Origin: Guptibacillus hwajinpoensis
Lineage (GTDB): Bacteria; Bacillota; Bacilli; Bacillales; Guptibacillaceae
Direction of reading: 5' to 3'
Assembly (NCBI RefSeq): GCF_005144865.1
Contig: NZ_SWFM01000001.1
Location: 558,001-622,000 of the forward strand
Length of the DNA: 64,000 nucleotides
Made by a program: the position numbers and the translations under genes. This document shows, in pieces, positions 1 to 9,231 of this stretch. How positions within the stretch are numbered: position 1 is the first letter of the stretch; the number at the start of each line of letters is the position of its first letter. The notes under the pieces are model-generated. The model did not search any database. It had not been told where the DNA came from and worked only from the letters and a program-made list of their open reading frames with translations.

Positions 1-191
1 TGATAAACCATATTCTCTTTGCCAGATGGAAAGGATTCATCAAAGCCAATGTAATGGAACGACCAATCTGTTGAACGTTCAAGTTTAACATGGAGATATC
101 GATTTATAGCGAGACCTATTGAATCAAATCCCGGGCCAAGATTTGAGGTGCTTCCCGGAATTTTTAGATGGATTCGTTCTTCTTGACTCAA
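1..191 (-). CDS. thrB: homoserine kinase, N-terminal part (cut by window edge)
   Basis: Homoserine kinase phosphorylates homoserine in the threonine pathway. Only the first 63 or so codons are present; the rest lies left of base 1. The translated start shows the GHMP-kinase N-terminal signature [13 protein letters not shown], typical of ThrB. The likely start is a TTG at 191 that overlaps the thrC stop codon in TTGA, with an AAAGG site about ten bases upstream inside thrC, so translation is probably coupled. It is the third gene of a hom-thrC-thrB operon. The family call is firm because of signature plus context; the exact start is inferred. Confidence 0.88.
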   Translation of the reverse strand, partial: MSQEERIHLKIPGSTSNLGPGFDSIGLAINRYLHVKLERSTDWSFHYIGFDESFPSGKENMVY

Positions 192-1246
192 TGGCTAACA
201 CATCCCTTTAACTCTTCCATAAATTTCTCTTTGTCTGCTTCTACAACGCGTGGTTTCACCAAGACGTTATCCATCGCTGTTGATGGATCTTTTAATCCAT
301 TGCCAGTTAAGACAGCAACAACGCTGCTTCCTTTTGCAATTTCCCCTGAAGCCACTTGTTTCATCACACCAGCTACTGAAGCACATGAAGCTGGTTCAGC
401 AAAAACACCTTCTTTTTTGGCGAGCTCTTGATAAGCAACTAGAATTTCCTCATCTGTCACACTATCCATTTTTCCCTGGGACTCCAGCACAGCTTCTTCA
501 GCTAGATGCCAACTTGCAGGATTACCAATTCGTATTGCAGTTGCAATTGTCTCGGGATTAGGGATAATTCTCTTTTGTACAATTGCGGCAGATCCTTCTG
601 CTTCGAAACCACGCATTTGTGGCCTTTTTCCTTCTTTTAGATACTCTTTAAAACCTTTCCAGTATGCAGATATATTCCCAGCATTTCCGACTGGTATGGC
701 TAGCACATCCGGTGCCTTTCCAAGTTGGTCGCACACTTCAAATGCTCCTGTCTTCTGTCCTTCAAGACGATAAGGATTTACAGAATTCACAAGTGCGATT
801 GGTTCAGTTTCGGCAATATCTCGAACCATTCTGAGTGCTTCATCAAAGTTTCCGTCAATTTCAAAGATTTCTGCACCGTATATCATTGCTTGAGCAAGCT
901 TTCCTAGCGCTACTTTGCCCTTTGGAATGACTATGATACAACGCAGGCCTGCTCTTGCCCCATAAGCCGCCGCTGCTGCAGCTGTGTTTCCTGTTGAGGC
1001 ACAGATGATTGCATCACTTCCATTTTCTTTCGCCTTTGCTACAGCCATGACCATACCTCTATCTTTAAAAGAACCTGTTGGATTTGCTCCTTCAATCTTC
1101 ACGTATAATGAAATTTCGAGCTCATGAGAGAGTTGATCTAGTTTCAAGAGAGGTGTATTCCCCTCATTTAAACTTAGAGTTGGTGTGTCTTCACTTATTG
1201 GTAAAAAATCCTTGTATTGCTTCAGAAGCCCGTTCCAGCTATTCAT
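188..1246 (-). CDS. thrC: threonine synthase
   Basis: Converts O-phosphohomoserine to threonine and phosphate with pyridoxal phosphate, in the cytoplasm. At 352 residues it has the usual length of the Bacillus enzyme. The PLP-binding lysine sits in [10 protein letters not shown] at about residue 61, and the glycine-rich phosphate loop [13 protein letters not shown] lies near residue 185. The ATG at 1246 shares its A with the hom stop (TAATG), and a GGAGGG ribosome site lies in the last hom codons, so the two genes are translationally coupled. The 3' end overlaps the thrB start. Nothing looks damaged. Confidence 0.96.
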   Translation of the reverse strand: MNSWNGLLKQYKDFLPISEDTPTLSLNEGNTPLLKLDQLSHELEISLYVKIEGANPTGSFKDRGMVMAVAKAKENGSDAIICASTGNTAAAAAAYGARAGLRCIIVIPKGKVALGKLAQAMIYGAEIFEIDGNFDEALRMVRDIAETEPIALVNSVNPYRLEGQKTGAFEVCDQLGKAPDVLAIPVGNAGNISAYWKGFKEYLKEGKRPQMRGFEAEGSAAIVQKRIIPNPETIATAIRIGNPASWHLAEEAVLESQGKMDSVTDEEILVAYQELAKKEGVFAEPASCASVAGVMKQVASGEIAKGSSVVAVLTGNGLKDPSTAMDNVLVKPRVVEADKEKFMEELKGCVSH

Positions 1247-2538
1247 TACATTCCCTCCACACGGTAGCGACTTTTCACTTCAACAACAACATCAAGATCC
1301 CTCAATCGATTATGAACGTCCTCAAAATCTTTTTGATTCGTTTCATGTGTGATGATGACTAACTCAGCTGTTCCATTGTTCACAACAGGTTCCTGAATAA
1401 GTTTCTCTAAACTTAACCCACGATCTTGAAATAGATGAGAAATCTTTGAAAAAGCACCTGGTTCATCTTTAACAATTAATCTAATGAAATGTTTGCTCTT
1501 GATGTCTTTATCTTCTTTCAACCTACGTTCATGTTGAGGCAGGATTACACTTTTTCCGTTTACTCCAAGTCTCATATTCTTGATTACAGCTACAAGATCC
1601 GATACAACAGCAGTAGCTGTTGGTAGCTGTCCTGCACCTGGACCGTAAAACATCGTCTCACCGACCGCCTCACCGTAAACATAGACTGCATTATATTCAT
1701 CATTAACGGAAGCTAAAGGATGTCGTGATGGAAGTAATGTTGGTTGAACTGATAGTTCAATAGATCCATTCGTAGAGCTCGCAATCCCTAGAAGCTTAAT
1801 TGTATATCCTAGCTTTTTACTGTAGGCAATATCATCTTCATCAACGCGTGTAATGCCTTCTACTTTTACATCATCAAGCCCAACTTTCATTGAAAAACCT
1901 AGTGTGCCAAGAATAACCATTTTTCTAGCTGCATCTAGTCCCTCTACGTCTGCTGTTGGATCTGCTTCCGCGAAGCCAAGATCCTGCGCTTCTTTCAATA
2001 CACTTTCATAAGGTACATTGTTTTTCGTCATCTTAGTGAGGATATAATTTGTTGTTCCGTTTACGATGCCCATGAGCTTCGTAATCCGATCAGAAGATAA
2101 ACCTTCTACTAAACTTCTAAGAATCGGAATTCCTCCGGCAACACTAGCTTCATAGAATAGATCACTCTCATTCTCAACAGCCGCTGTTAACAACTCTCTT
2201 CCGTGAATTGCCATTAAATCTTTATTAGCAGTTACGACATGTTTATGGTTATTTAGTGAAGCAAGAATAAATTCCTTTGCCTGATCAATTCCACCAATAA
2301 CCTCAATGACAACATCCACATCTGGATTGTTAATAACATCATCAGGATTTTGAGTAAGAACACTATCATCTAGATCGACGCTGCGATCTTTATCCATATC
2401 TCTTACAAGTACTTTTGCCACTTTAACCTGACACCCAACTCGTTGCTGCAATTCTTTCTGGTGAGAATCAATCATATGTACCACACCGCTTCCAACTGTT
2501 CCTAGTCCTAACAATCCAACTGATACGCAATCCTTCAT
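1246..2538 (-). CDS. hom: homoserine dehydrogenase
   Basis: Reduces aspartate semialdehyde to homoserine with NAD(P)H, the branch step toward threonine and methionine. The N-terminal Rossmann motif [12 protein letters not shown] is at residues 7-18, the catalytic homoserine dehydrogenase domain fills the middle ([12 protein letters not shown]), and a C-terminal ACT domain begins near residue 350 and suggests allosteric control by threonine. A longer frame opens at 2574, but AAAGGAGTGG lies nine bases before the ATG at 2538, which gives the usual 430 residues. It is the first gene of hom-thrC-thrB, with a promoter-like site just upstream. Confidence 0.95.
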   Translation of the reverse strand: MKDCVSVGLLGLGTVGSGVVHMIDSHQKELQQRVGCQVKVAKVLVRDMDKDRSVDLDDSVLTQNPDDVINNPDVDVVIEVIGGIDQAKEFILASLNNHKHVVTANKDLMAIHGRELLTAAVENESDLFYEASVAGGIPILRSLVEGLSSDRITKLMGIVNGTTNYILTKMTKNNVPYESVLKEAQDLGFAEADPTADVEGLDAARKMVILGTLGFSMKVGLDDVKVEGITRVDEDDIAYSKKLGYTIKLLGIASSTNGSIELSVQPTLLPSRHPLASVNDEYNAVYVYGEAVGETMFYGPGAGQLPTATAVVSDLVAVIKNMRLGVNGKSVILPQHERRLKEDKDIKSKHFIRLIVKDEPGAFSKISHLFQDRGLSLEKLIQEPVVNNGTAELVIITHETNQKDFEDVHNRLRDLDVVVEVKSRYRVEGM

Positions 2539-2593
2539 ATATTCTCCACTCCTTTGTCCTTCTGGTGAGGACACTTGTTTTTATATAATGGAC

Positions 2594-2622
2594 ATTATAC
2601 GTGTGATAGGCAAAGAACACAA
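2594..2622 (-). promoter_or_regulatory. sigma-A-type promoter of hom-thrCB
   Basis: On the minus strand TTGTGT (2617-2622) and a perfect TATAAT (2594-2599) are 17 bases apart, about 55 bases before the hom start. The -35 box is weak but the spacing is ideal. A short inverted repeat, TGTCCT/AGGACA, lies between promoter and ribosome site at about 2559-2578. No T-box or leader peptide was recognised. Confidence 0.55.
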
Positions 2623-2660
2623 CACCGTTTTCAGAAAAAAAGAAATTTATTTTCTTTTTC

Positions 2661-2806
2661 AAGATTCTTTACGTAAACTTTGTTGCTGTCTCACCTGTCC
2701 CGCTAGTCCCGCAGGAGTCGAGCACCTTCCGCTCCAATCAACTACGATATGCGGTTCTCTATCGAAAAACCTTTGAAAAGCAACACTATTTTAGAAAAGA
2801 GTCTAT
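2661..2806 (+). repeat. dispersed intergenic repeat with imperfect terminal inverted repeats, copy 1
   Basis: Carries the shared core with CCCGCTAGTCCCGCAGGAG and GAGCACCTTCCGCTCCAATC, also found in copies at 6838-7050 and 37048-37190. Its ends form an imperfect inverted pair: TTTACGTAAACTTTGTTGCT on the left and AAAAGCAACA...TTAGAAAAGAG on the right. It is non-coding and lies between the hom promoter and the ftsZ terminator. Confidence 0.75.
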
Positions 2807-2817
2807 TACAAACACAA

Positions 2818-2848
2818 ATAAAAAAACCAGCTCTAAAAAGAGCTGGTT
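2818..2848 (-). terminator. rho-independent terminator of ftsZ
   Basis: A ten-base-pair stem AACCAGCTCT/AGAGCTGGTT with a four-base loop is followed on the minus strand by a long T run. It lies just after the ftsZ stop and closes the division cluster. Confidence 0.9.
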
Positions 2849-2855
2849 TACTACT

Positions 2856-3998
2856 TTATCTTCTATTGCGTTTTCGATTGCGAAGGAATGTAGGAATATC
2901 CAATGTGTCATTGGATTCGTCTACACGTGAACCGAATTTAGATGGTTCTGGCTGCGCTTCTTCCTCTTCATGCTTTGTTTGCTGAATCGGAGCACTTTGC
3001 TTCGATTGAGATGAAGGACGAGGTGCAGTTTTCTTTTTATTTTCACTTTCATCGAACCCTGTAGCAATAACAGTGACAAGAATTTCATCTTTCAAATCTT
3101 CATTGATAACAGAACCGAAGATCATGTTAACATTTTCATCAGAAGCAGATGAAACGATGTCTGCTGCTTCATTCACTTCATAAAGACTGAGGTTAGAACC
3201 TCCAGTAATGTTCATAAGAACACCTTTAGCGCCATCGATTGAAGTCTCGAGTAACGGACTTGAGATCGCCTTTTTAGCTGCCTCAGATGCACGATTTTCT
3301 CCTGTTGCAATACCGATACCCATAAGTGCTGAACCGCGCTCAGTCATAATGGTTTTCACATCGGCAAAGTCAAGGTTAATTAACCCTGGTACTGCAATTA
3401 AATCTGAGATTCCCTGGACACCTTGACGAAGAACGTTATCCGCTTCGCGGAACGCTTCAAGCATAGGTGTGTTTTTATCAACAATTTCAAGCAAGCGATC
3501 GTTAGGAATAACAATCAACGTATCCACTTTTTCTTTAAGCATAGCAATACCAGTTACAGCTTGCGTTGAACGCTTTTTACCTTCAAATGTAAATGGACGT
3601 GTTACTACGCCAACTGTAAGTGCACCAAGTTCTTTAGCAATTTCAGCAATAACAGGAGCTGCTCCAGTTCCTGTTCCGCCTCCCATACCTGCTGTTACAA
3701 AGACCATATCTGCACCGCTTAGTGCTTCTTGAATCTGCTCTTTGCTTTCCTCAGCTGCTTTCTTACCAATCTCCGGATTAGCTCCAGCTCCTAGACCTCT
3801 TGTTAATTTACCACCAATTTGCATTTTCACTTCAGCTTTAGCTAAGTTTAAAGCTTGTGCATCCGTGTTAACAGCGATAAATTCAACACCTTGTACACCA
3901 TTCTCAATCATTCGATTAACGGCGTTGCTTCCGCCACCGCCAACACCGATTACTTTTATTTGCGCTAATTGTTCCATATTCATATCAAACTCTAACAT
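2856..3998 (-). CDS. ftsZ: cell division protein FtsZ
   Basis: Tubulin-like GTPase that polymerises into the Z ring at mid-cell and recruits the divisome. The nucleotide-binding [10 protein letters not shown] lies at residues 18-27 and the tubulin signature [10 protein letters not shown] at 106-115. After a variable linker the conserved C-terminal peptide [12 protein letters not shown] is present, which binds FtsA, ZapA-type and SepF-type partners in the family. Length is 380 residues, as expected. AGGAGG lies seven bases before the ATG. It follows ftsA by 30 bases and is the last gene of the cluster, closed by a strong terminator. Confidence 0.98.
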   Translation of the reverse strand: MLEFDMNMEQLAQIKVIGVGGGGSNAVNRMIENGVQGVEFIAVNTDAQALNLAKAEVKMQIGGKLTRGLGAGANPEIGKKAAEESKEQIQEALSGADMVFVTAGMGGGTGTGAAPVIAEIAKELGALTVGVVTRPFTFEGKKRSTQAVTGIAMLKEKVDTLIVIPNDRLLEIVDKNTPMLEAFREADNVLRQGVQGISDLIAVPGLINLDFADVKTIMTERGSALMGIGIATGENRASEAAKKAISSPLLETSIDGAKGVLMNITGGSNLSLYEVNEAADIVSSASDENVNMIFGSVINEDLKDEILVTVIATGFDESENKKKTAPRPSSQSKQSAPIQQTKHEEEEAQPEPSKFGSRVDESNDTLDIPTFLRNRKRNRR

Positions 3999-4028
3999 CT
4001 TAGGTCCTCCTAATCTTGTAATAGCCCT

Positions 4029-5306
4029 TTATTCAACAAATAGATTAAAGAAATTCTTCACTTTCTCTTTCATACCTGGTGAAGATTTTTCACCTGGTTG
4101 AGGTTCGGCTTTTGTTCTACGCTTGGGCTTCACTTCATCTTCAGGGTTAAGCGATGCTGCTACTTCTTTCCCCTGAATTTTCACATTTTTATACGTGAAT
4201 TGGATAAGACCAATGCCTGTTGTGTATTGCGGTTCGCGTACGCCGATATAGTCAGGGACAGCAACTCGTACATTATGCTGTAGAATATCACGTGCAAGCT
4301 CTAGTACACCGTCCATTCCAACCATACCTCCTGTTAGAACAAAACCGCCTGGCAGTTCACGAATCCCCATTCGCTTGATTTCGTCTTCTATCAATTCTAA
4401 CATCTCTTCAAGCCGAGGTTCTATAATATGAGCTAATTCGTACTGATTAAATTCTTGTTCAGCCGAACTCCCTATAGTCGATACTGTAAAAGCTTCCTCT
4501 TCTGAAGCAAGATCAACGAAGGCATTGCCGTGCTTAATCTTAATTCGCTCAGCTTCTTCAGTCGTTGTTCTTAGACCAATCGATATATCTTTTGTTACAT
4601 GGTCGCCACCAATTTGTAGAACTGATGTAGCTTTTAATGAGCCTTCTTCAAAGATTGAAATGGTTGTAGAACCAGCTCCCATGTTAACAAGAGCCACACC
4701 AAGATTACGTTCATCTTTGGAAAGGGCCATTGCACCACATGCAAGCGGTTGAAGACAAATATCTGCAATCTCAAGGCCCGCTTTTTCAACGCATCTTAAC
4801 AGATTATGTAATACCGTTTTGGAACCTGTAATGATTGTTCCTTCCATTTCAAGGCGGACTCCAATCATGCCACGTGGATCTGTTATGTCATCTAAGCCAT
4901 CGACAACGAACTGTCCCGGAATTACGTCAATAATTTCTCGCTCAGGAGGGATAGAAACAACTTGTGCTGCGTCAATTACCCTAGCAATATCTTCATCGTG
5001 GATTTCTCGATCCTCACTCGATACAGCGACTACCCCATGACAAGGTTGAAGCTGAACGTGATTGCCGTTAATTCCTACAATAACAGAGCGAACTGATAAA
5101 CCTACCATTCTTTCTGCGTTTTCTACTGCCTGTTTAATTGAACGAACAGTTTCATCTATATCAACAATCGATCCTTTGCGAATTCCATCAGAAGGCGCAC
5201 TGCCGACTCCTAGTATATTCAATGAATCGTTTGTCATCTGGCCAATGATTACTTTCACATTGGATGTACCGATGTCTAGACTCACATATATCTCATTGCT
5301 GTTCAT
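4029..5306 (-). CDS. ftsA: cell division protein FtsA
   Basis: Actin-fold ATPase that tethers FtsZ to the membrane. The start MNSNEIYVSLDIGTSNVKVI contains the phosphate-1 motif of the actin/Hsp70 superfamily, followed by an SHS2 1c domain near residues 85-160, and GGFVLTGG near residue 320 gives the adenosine motif. The C-terminus has the expected amphipathic membrane-targeting helix (KEKVKNFFNLFVE). Length 425 residues. AAGGAGGTG precedes the ATG at 5306. About 470 bases of non-coding sequence separate it from divIB, unlike B. subtilis, which has ylxW, ylxX and sbp there; candidate promoters lie in that gap. Confidence 0.97.
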   Translation of the reverse strand: MNSNEIYVSLDIGTSNVKVIIGQMTNDSLNILGVGSAPSDGIRKGSIVDIDETVRSIKQAVENAERMVGLSVRSVIVGINGNHVQLQPCHGVVAVSSEDREIHDEDIARVIDAAQVVSIPPEREIIDVIPGQFVVDGLDDITDPRGMIGVRLEMEGTIITGSKTVLHNLLRCVEKAGLEIADICLQPLACGAMALSKDERNLGVALVNMGAGSTTISIFEEGSLKATSVLQIGGDHVTKDISIGLRTTTEEAERIKIKHGNAFVDLASEEEAFTVSTIGSSAEQEFNQYELAHIIEPRLEEMLELIEDEIKRMGIRELPGGFVLTGGMVGMDGVLELARDILQHNVRVAVPDYIGVREPQYTTGIGLIQFTYKNVKIQGKEVAASLNPEDEVKPKRRTKAEPQPGEKSSPGMKEKVKNFFNLFVE

Positions 5307-5357
5307 TCTCCTGGCACCTCCTTCAAAATACTACCATATTCAGGTATTTGTAATTTC

Positions 5358-5384
5358 TCTATATTAGCGTTGAAAAAATGTCCA
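5358..5384 (-). promoter_or_regulatory. possible proximal sigma-A promoter of ftsAZ
   Basis: TGGACA (5379-5384) and TATAGA (5358-5363) are 15 bases apart on the minus strand, about 50 bases before ftsA. Box quality is fair but the spacing is short, so this is a weak call. Confidence 0.25.
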
Positions 5385-5473
5385 ACACCTTTATATACAC
5401 AACAACCAACAGAATTAAACTTCCTCAAGGTTGGTTTATATAACTCCCGGGAAGAATGTGATATAAGGACTCT

Positions 5474-5500
5474 ATTCCACAAATGCGCTTATTTCCCTTC
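5474..5500 (-). promoter_or_regulatory. sigma-H-like promoter upstream of ftsAZ
   Basis: On the minus strand GAAGGGAAA (5492-5500), then 11 bases, then GTGGAAT (5474-5480). This matches the sigma-H consensus RNAGGAWWW, 11-12 bases, RNNGAAT in all but one position. B. subtilis ftsAZ is known to have a sigma-H promoter that raises FtsZ at sporulation onset. The site is about 170 bases before the ftsA start within the 470-base gap 5307-5777, which holds no gene that I can support. Confidence 0.45.
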
Positions 5501-5777
5501 TTTTGTACAAGATTTTCTTAATTTTTACTGCCAAACCTTAAAATCATTTCAATCTTTCAATCTAGTTCAACCAAAATTAAAAAGAAGCACGTAAATAACA
5601 GTCTACACCATGTCAATGCAGTAGAAAAGTCACTGTTTCAATAATCGGATAGTTTTTCTCTATTTTGGCTGTTTTTTATGAACTTCTGTACTGTATTCGA
5701 TGAAATGCCCTGCTTATAAGCGTTCGCTAAAGAAGTACATTCCATGTCCATTAACCAATAGACTATAGAAATATTCC

Positions 5778-6554
5778 TTATGATTCTGGCTTTTCGTCTA
5801 CTTTAACTTCTTCATAAGGTTCAAGCCAGCTACCTTCGTTCAGGTAGAGTATTCCTTTTGGTTTATCTTTTAGTTTGTTCACGATGAGCGGGTAACTGTT
5901 TACCTTTTCGGCAAAAGTGTTAATACTTGTCCTCACTTCATATCCATCGGTCATATACAGCGTCAGGTTAAATGCCTTATTGTCATCTGGTGTATAGTGA
6001 ATCTCAGAGATCCGATTAATAACACTCATCTTGACTTTTCGAAGCTCCCCTGCCATATCTGAAAGCTCGGTACTTTCATTCCATTGCATAAGAATTGGTG
6101 CACTTACCGGGGTGTCACCTTTTGGTAGTGCCTTAAGAATTGAACCTGTCTGTAAAATCGGGAAGTATTTGCTTCCCTTTTTCAAATAAGCTACTCTTTC
6201 ATTCTCTATAACTTCTATAAGAACAGTGGCAGGAAATTTCCTCGTAACAGTCGCTTCCGAAATTTCTTTGGATTTCTCGACGCTCTCTTCAATTTTCTTC
6301 GTGTTAATGTTCCAGAAACTTATGCTTTCATCCACACCACTCAACTTCTGGATCTCTTTCTGTGAAACATAATTATTATCTAACACTTCTACATTCCGAA
6401 TATGACTCAGGGAAGATTGGAAATAGATGATCAGCAAAATGAGAAAGAAAAAGATTGATAGATAGACAATTAGTCTTCTATTCGCACGCTGCTTACGCTG
6501 TGCCTTTAATGTTGGGATTCGATCTTCAATTGTGACAACTTTGCGATCTTCCAT
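5778..6554 (-). CDS. divIB: cell division protein DivIB (FtsQ family)
   Basis: Bitopic divisome protein that works with FtsL and DivIC to license septal peptidoglycan synthesis. A basic cytoplasmic tail (residues 1-27) is followed by one hydrophobic helix (about 28-46), then the POTRA domain beginning SHIRNVEVLDNNYVSQKEI and the FtsQ/DivIB beta domain with VERVAYLKKG-like strands. The acidic C-terminal tail is typical. Length 258 residues. GGAGGC lies before the ATG at 6554. Separated from murB by 540 bases that contain a repeat and the murB terminator, so it probably has its own promoter. Confidence 0.93.
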   Translation of the reverse strand: MEDRKVVTIEDRIPTLKAQRKQRANRRLIVYLSIFFFLILLIIYFQSSLSHIRNVEVLDNNYVSQKEIQKLSGVDESISFWNINTKKIEESVEKSKEISEATVTRKFPATVLIEVIENERVAYLKKGSKYFPILQTGSILKALPKGDTPVSAPILMQWNESTELSDMAGELRKVKMSVINRISEIHYTPDDNKAFNLTLYMTDGYEVRTSINTFAEKVNSYPLIVNKLKDKPKGILYLNEGSWLEPYEEVKVDEKPES

Positions 6555-6662
6555 CGTCTTGCCTCCGTCTCCGGTTAGTAAACTTCTGAATGTTTCAAGT
6601 GCAAATTATGCTCATCATGGCAACCGAACGGCATGATAAACCTCATAATAGTCATTTCACCT

Positions 6663-6668
6663 ATTATA
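6663..6668 (-). promoter_or_regulatory. extended -10 promoter of divIB
   Basis: On the minus strand TGC-TATAAT forms an extended -10 element about 110 bases before divIB; no good -35 box is seen. Because a strong terminator separates murB from divIB, a promoter is needed here. The rest of 6669-6837 holds no recognisable feature. Confidence 0.45.
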
Positions 6669-6837
6669 GCACAATTGCGGGACTTATTATCCAAACGAAA
6701 GAAATTCATACCATAGATTTATCGCTCCGCTATTTCATGATAAAAACCTTGAGTGCGACTTCCTGCAATAGGTGATACATTCTTATTCAGAATCACCAAA
6801 TTATTGTCACATTCATATTGGCTATAAGTCAAAAAGA

Positions 6838-7050
6838 AAGGCTGTTTTCGTAGACATTGTGCTTTAAAGTAGTGGTTGCTTGGACGGGACGCTTGAGCCT
6901 CCTCTCGGCACAATAACATTACGCCAACGGGGCCTCACCTGTCCCGCTAGTCTCACAGGAGTCGAGCACCTTCCTCTCCAATCAGCTAATTGTGGTCCTT
7001 TATACAAAAATTCTTTCAAAAGCAACATCATTTAGAAAAGAGCCTTTAGA
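6838..7050 (+). repeat. dispersed intergenic repeat with terminal inverted repeats, copy 2 (longest copy)
   Basis: Left end AAAGGCTGTTTTCGTAGACA and the reverse complement of the right end (AAAAGCAACA...TTAGAAAAGAGCCTTT) match imperfectly over about 30 bases. The centre holds CACCTGTCCCGCTAG and GAGTCGAGCACCTTCC as in copies 1 and 5. No coding capacity. It sits between the murB terminator and divIB. Confidence 0.8.
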
Positions 7051-7057
7051 AAAAAAC

Positions 7058-7097
7058 AAAAAAAAAGAGCGCTATGGATCCATAGCGCTCTTTTTTT
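7058..7097 (-). terminator. rho-independent terminator of murB
   Basis: A perfect palindrome GAGCGCTATG-GATC-CATAGCGCTC (7067-7090) is flanked by A and T runs on both sides. The T run overlaps the murB stop codon. It may work in both directions, but only murB reads into it. Confidence 0.9.
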
Positions 7098-8007
7098 ATT
7101 CATATACAATTTCTACTTCTGTTTGAAGATCAATTCCAAATTGATCTTTTACAGTATGTTTGATCAAGCTAATTAAGTTAAGAACATCGTCTGCTTTTGC
7201 TTCACCAACATTAATGATGAAATTACCATGCAAGTTAGAAATTTGTGCTCCTCCGATTTGGTGGCCTTTCAAACCCGAATGTTCAATTAGTTGGCCCGCA
7301 TGATTCGGAAGAGGATTTCGAAACACGCTACCACAGCATGGTTCTTTCCATGGCTGTGTATCTGAACGGTATTCTTTATTCTTGTTCATTTCTGAGACGA
7401 TTGTATCTTTGTCCCCTTTATTCAATCTAAAGATCGCTTCTACAACAATTCCAGATCTATGCTGAAGTACGGATGTCCGATATGAGAATTCCATTTCTTC
7501 ATTCGTTAACCATTCCAAACTTCCATCTTTAAATAACACTAGTGCTCTTTTTAAAATATCTGAAACATCAGCTCCATGAGCGCCAGCATTCATGTAGACA
7601 GCACCGCCAACTGAACCTGGAATTCCTCCTGCAAATTCAAGACCAGACAAACCTTTATTACTAATGATTGTGACAAGCTTAATGAGAGAATAACCTCCCG
7701 CAACACGCAGTTCAGTTCCATTAAGCTCTATATCATCCATCCCTTTTCCTAGCTTAATGACCACCCCATCTATACCTTTATCACTTACCAGCAAATTAGA
7801 GCCGCGTCCAATCGCACGCCATTTCACATCATATTGGTGAATGGCATTCATTATTTTCTTTAGTGATTCCTTATTTTTCGGTTCAATCAGTAAATCAGCA
7901 GGTCCACCGATTCGAATGGTCGTGTGTTTGGACATCGGTTCATTCATACGAATTCTTCCGACATCCTCTTTTCGTAACGCTTCTTCTAACCGTGTTAACT
8001 TACTCAT
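7096..8007 (-). CDS. murB: UDP-N-acetylenolpyruvoylglucosamine reductase
   Basis: FAD enzyme that reduces UDP-GlcNAc-enolpyruvate to UDP-MurNAc, the second committed step of peptidoglycan precursor synthesis. The FAD-binding segment has [12 protein letters not shown] near residue 75 and an [20 protein letters not shown] stretch follows. The catalytic serine is in CCGSVFRNP near residue 223 and the final glutamate in [10 protein letters not shown]. An upstream extension to 8031 is possible, but AGGAGGTAACG precedes the ATG at 8007, giving 303 residues. It directly follows spoVE; in B. subtilis murG lies between them and here it is absent. Confidence 0.95.
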   Translation of the reverse strand: MSKLTRLEEALRKEDVGRIRMNEPMSKHTTIRIGGPADLLIEPKNKESLKKIMNAIHQYDVKWRAIGRGSNLLVSDKGIDGVVIKLGKGMDDIELNGTELRVAGGYSLIKLVTIISNKGLSGLEFAGGIPGSVGGAVYMNAGAHGADVSDILKRALVLFKDGSLEWLTNEEMEFSYRTSVLQHRSGIVVEAIFRLNKGDKDTIVSEMNKNKEYRSDTQPWKEPCCGSVFRNPLPNHAGQLIEHSGLKGHQIGGAQISNLHGNFIINVGEAKADDVLNLISLIKHTVKDQFGIDLQTEVEIVYE

Positions 8008-8062
8008 CGTTACCTCCTGGCATCCGAACAATTTAATCTAGCCCATGATTTCAGAATGCACT

Positions 8063-9163
8063 TTAAAACTTGGCATACCGACTGATATTAAGTAGCACAC
8101 CCATCGCGATGAGCATAAGTGTTAATGACGAACCGCCATAACTAAGGAAAGGGAGCGTAATTCCTGTTACAGGCATAAGTCCTGTGACAACCCCAATATT
8201 AATCATAACTTGGATGGCAAGCATACCGATGATTCCTACTGCTAGGAGACTTCCAAATAAATCAGGTGCTCTAAGGGCAATCCTGATCCCCCTCCATAGA
8301 AGAAGAGAAAATAATAGAATCACAAATGTTCCGCCAATAAATCCTAGTTCTTCTGATAAAATCGCAAAGATAAAATCAGTTTGTGGTTCAGGTAGATAGT
8401 AGAATTTCTGTCGACTTTGACCTAGTCCAAGTCCCATTAATCCTCCCGGCCCAATAGCATAGAGAGATTGAATGATTTGAAATCCACTTCCAAGTGGATC
8501 ACTCCAAGGATCTAAATACGATGTTATTCTAGCAATTCGATAGGGAGCTGATAAAATCAACCCAGCAAATCCAGCAAGGCCAACCATGCCAAGCCATACA
8601 AAATGAGAAATCCTAGCACCAGATATGAAAATCATCACCACACATGTACCGACCATTACTGCGCCCGTTCCAAGGTCTGGCTGAAGCATAATCATTGCAA
8701 AAGCAACGAACACAATCCCAAGAGAGGGAACAAGACCTTTCTTGAAAGAAGTAATTCGCTTTTGGTTTTCTGAAAGGTATTTTGCAAGGAACGCAATCAT
8801 TGCAAGTTTAGTGAATTCAGAAGGTTGAATCGAAAACGCACCAACACCAAGCCAGCTTCTTGCTCCTCCTCTAACTAGTCCGATTCCTGGAATAAGTACA
8901 AGAACCAGTAGGATAAAACAGATGAGGACGCCTACTTTTGACCAGGTTCTCCACGTCCAATATTCTACGTTCATGACGAAGAACATGGCTACAATGCCGA
9001 TACCAGCAAAAAGAAGCTGCCTTTTTGCGAAGAAAAAGGCATCGTCAAATTTATAAGATGCCCATACAGCGCTGGCACTGTATACCATGACTAGTCCAAT
9101 CGCTAACAGAACAAGCGTTGCAGTTAAAAAAACGAGGTCTGGCGTTGATTTTGTTTTCGGCAA
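8063..9163 (-). CDS. spoVE: SEDS-family glycosyltransferase SpoVE (spore cortex)
   Basis: SEDS peptidoglycan polymerase that works with the class B PBP SpoVD to make spore cortex. About ten membrane helices are visible, and the SEDS signatures GVGAFSIQPSEFTKLAMIAF, the PDLGTG loop and the C-terminal LPFLSYGGSS are present. A GTG at 9172 is only one base from the GGAG site; the TTG at 9163 has ten-base spacing and gives 366 residues, the length I recall for B. subtilis SpoVE, so I prefer it. Assigned as spoVE and not ftsW because of position beside murD and close resemblance to SpoVE; a second SEDS gene (ftsW) lies at 55618. Confidence 0.93.
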   Translation of the reverse strand: MPKTKSTPDLVFLTATLVLLAIGLVMVYSASAVWASYKFDDAFFFAKRQLLFAGIGIVAMFFVMNVEYWTWRTWSKVGVLICFILLVLVLIPGIGLVRGGARSWLGVGAFSIQPSEFTKLAMIAFLAKYLSENQKRITSFKKGLVPSLGIVFVAFAMIMLQPDLGTGAVMVGTCVVMIFISGARISHFVWLGMVGLAGFAGLILSAPYRIARITSYLDPWSDPLGSGFQIIQSLYAIGPGGLMGLGLGQSRQKFYYLPEPQTDFIFAILSEELGFIGGTFVILLFSLLLWRGIRIALRAPDLFGSLLAVGIIGMLAIQVMINIGVVTGLMPVTGITLPFLSYGGSSLTLMLIAMGVLLNISRYAKF

Positions 9164-9231
9164 TAGCCCCACACTCCGTTATCGTCGATTTTACCTAACC
9201 GATAGAACCGGGTAAGCAAGACAACCTCTCA

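Noticed and set aside
5581..5640. TTGACA on the minus strand upstream of ftsA as a sigma-A promoter
   Set aside because: No acceptable -10 hexamer at 16-18 bases (TACGTG).
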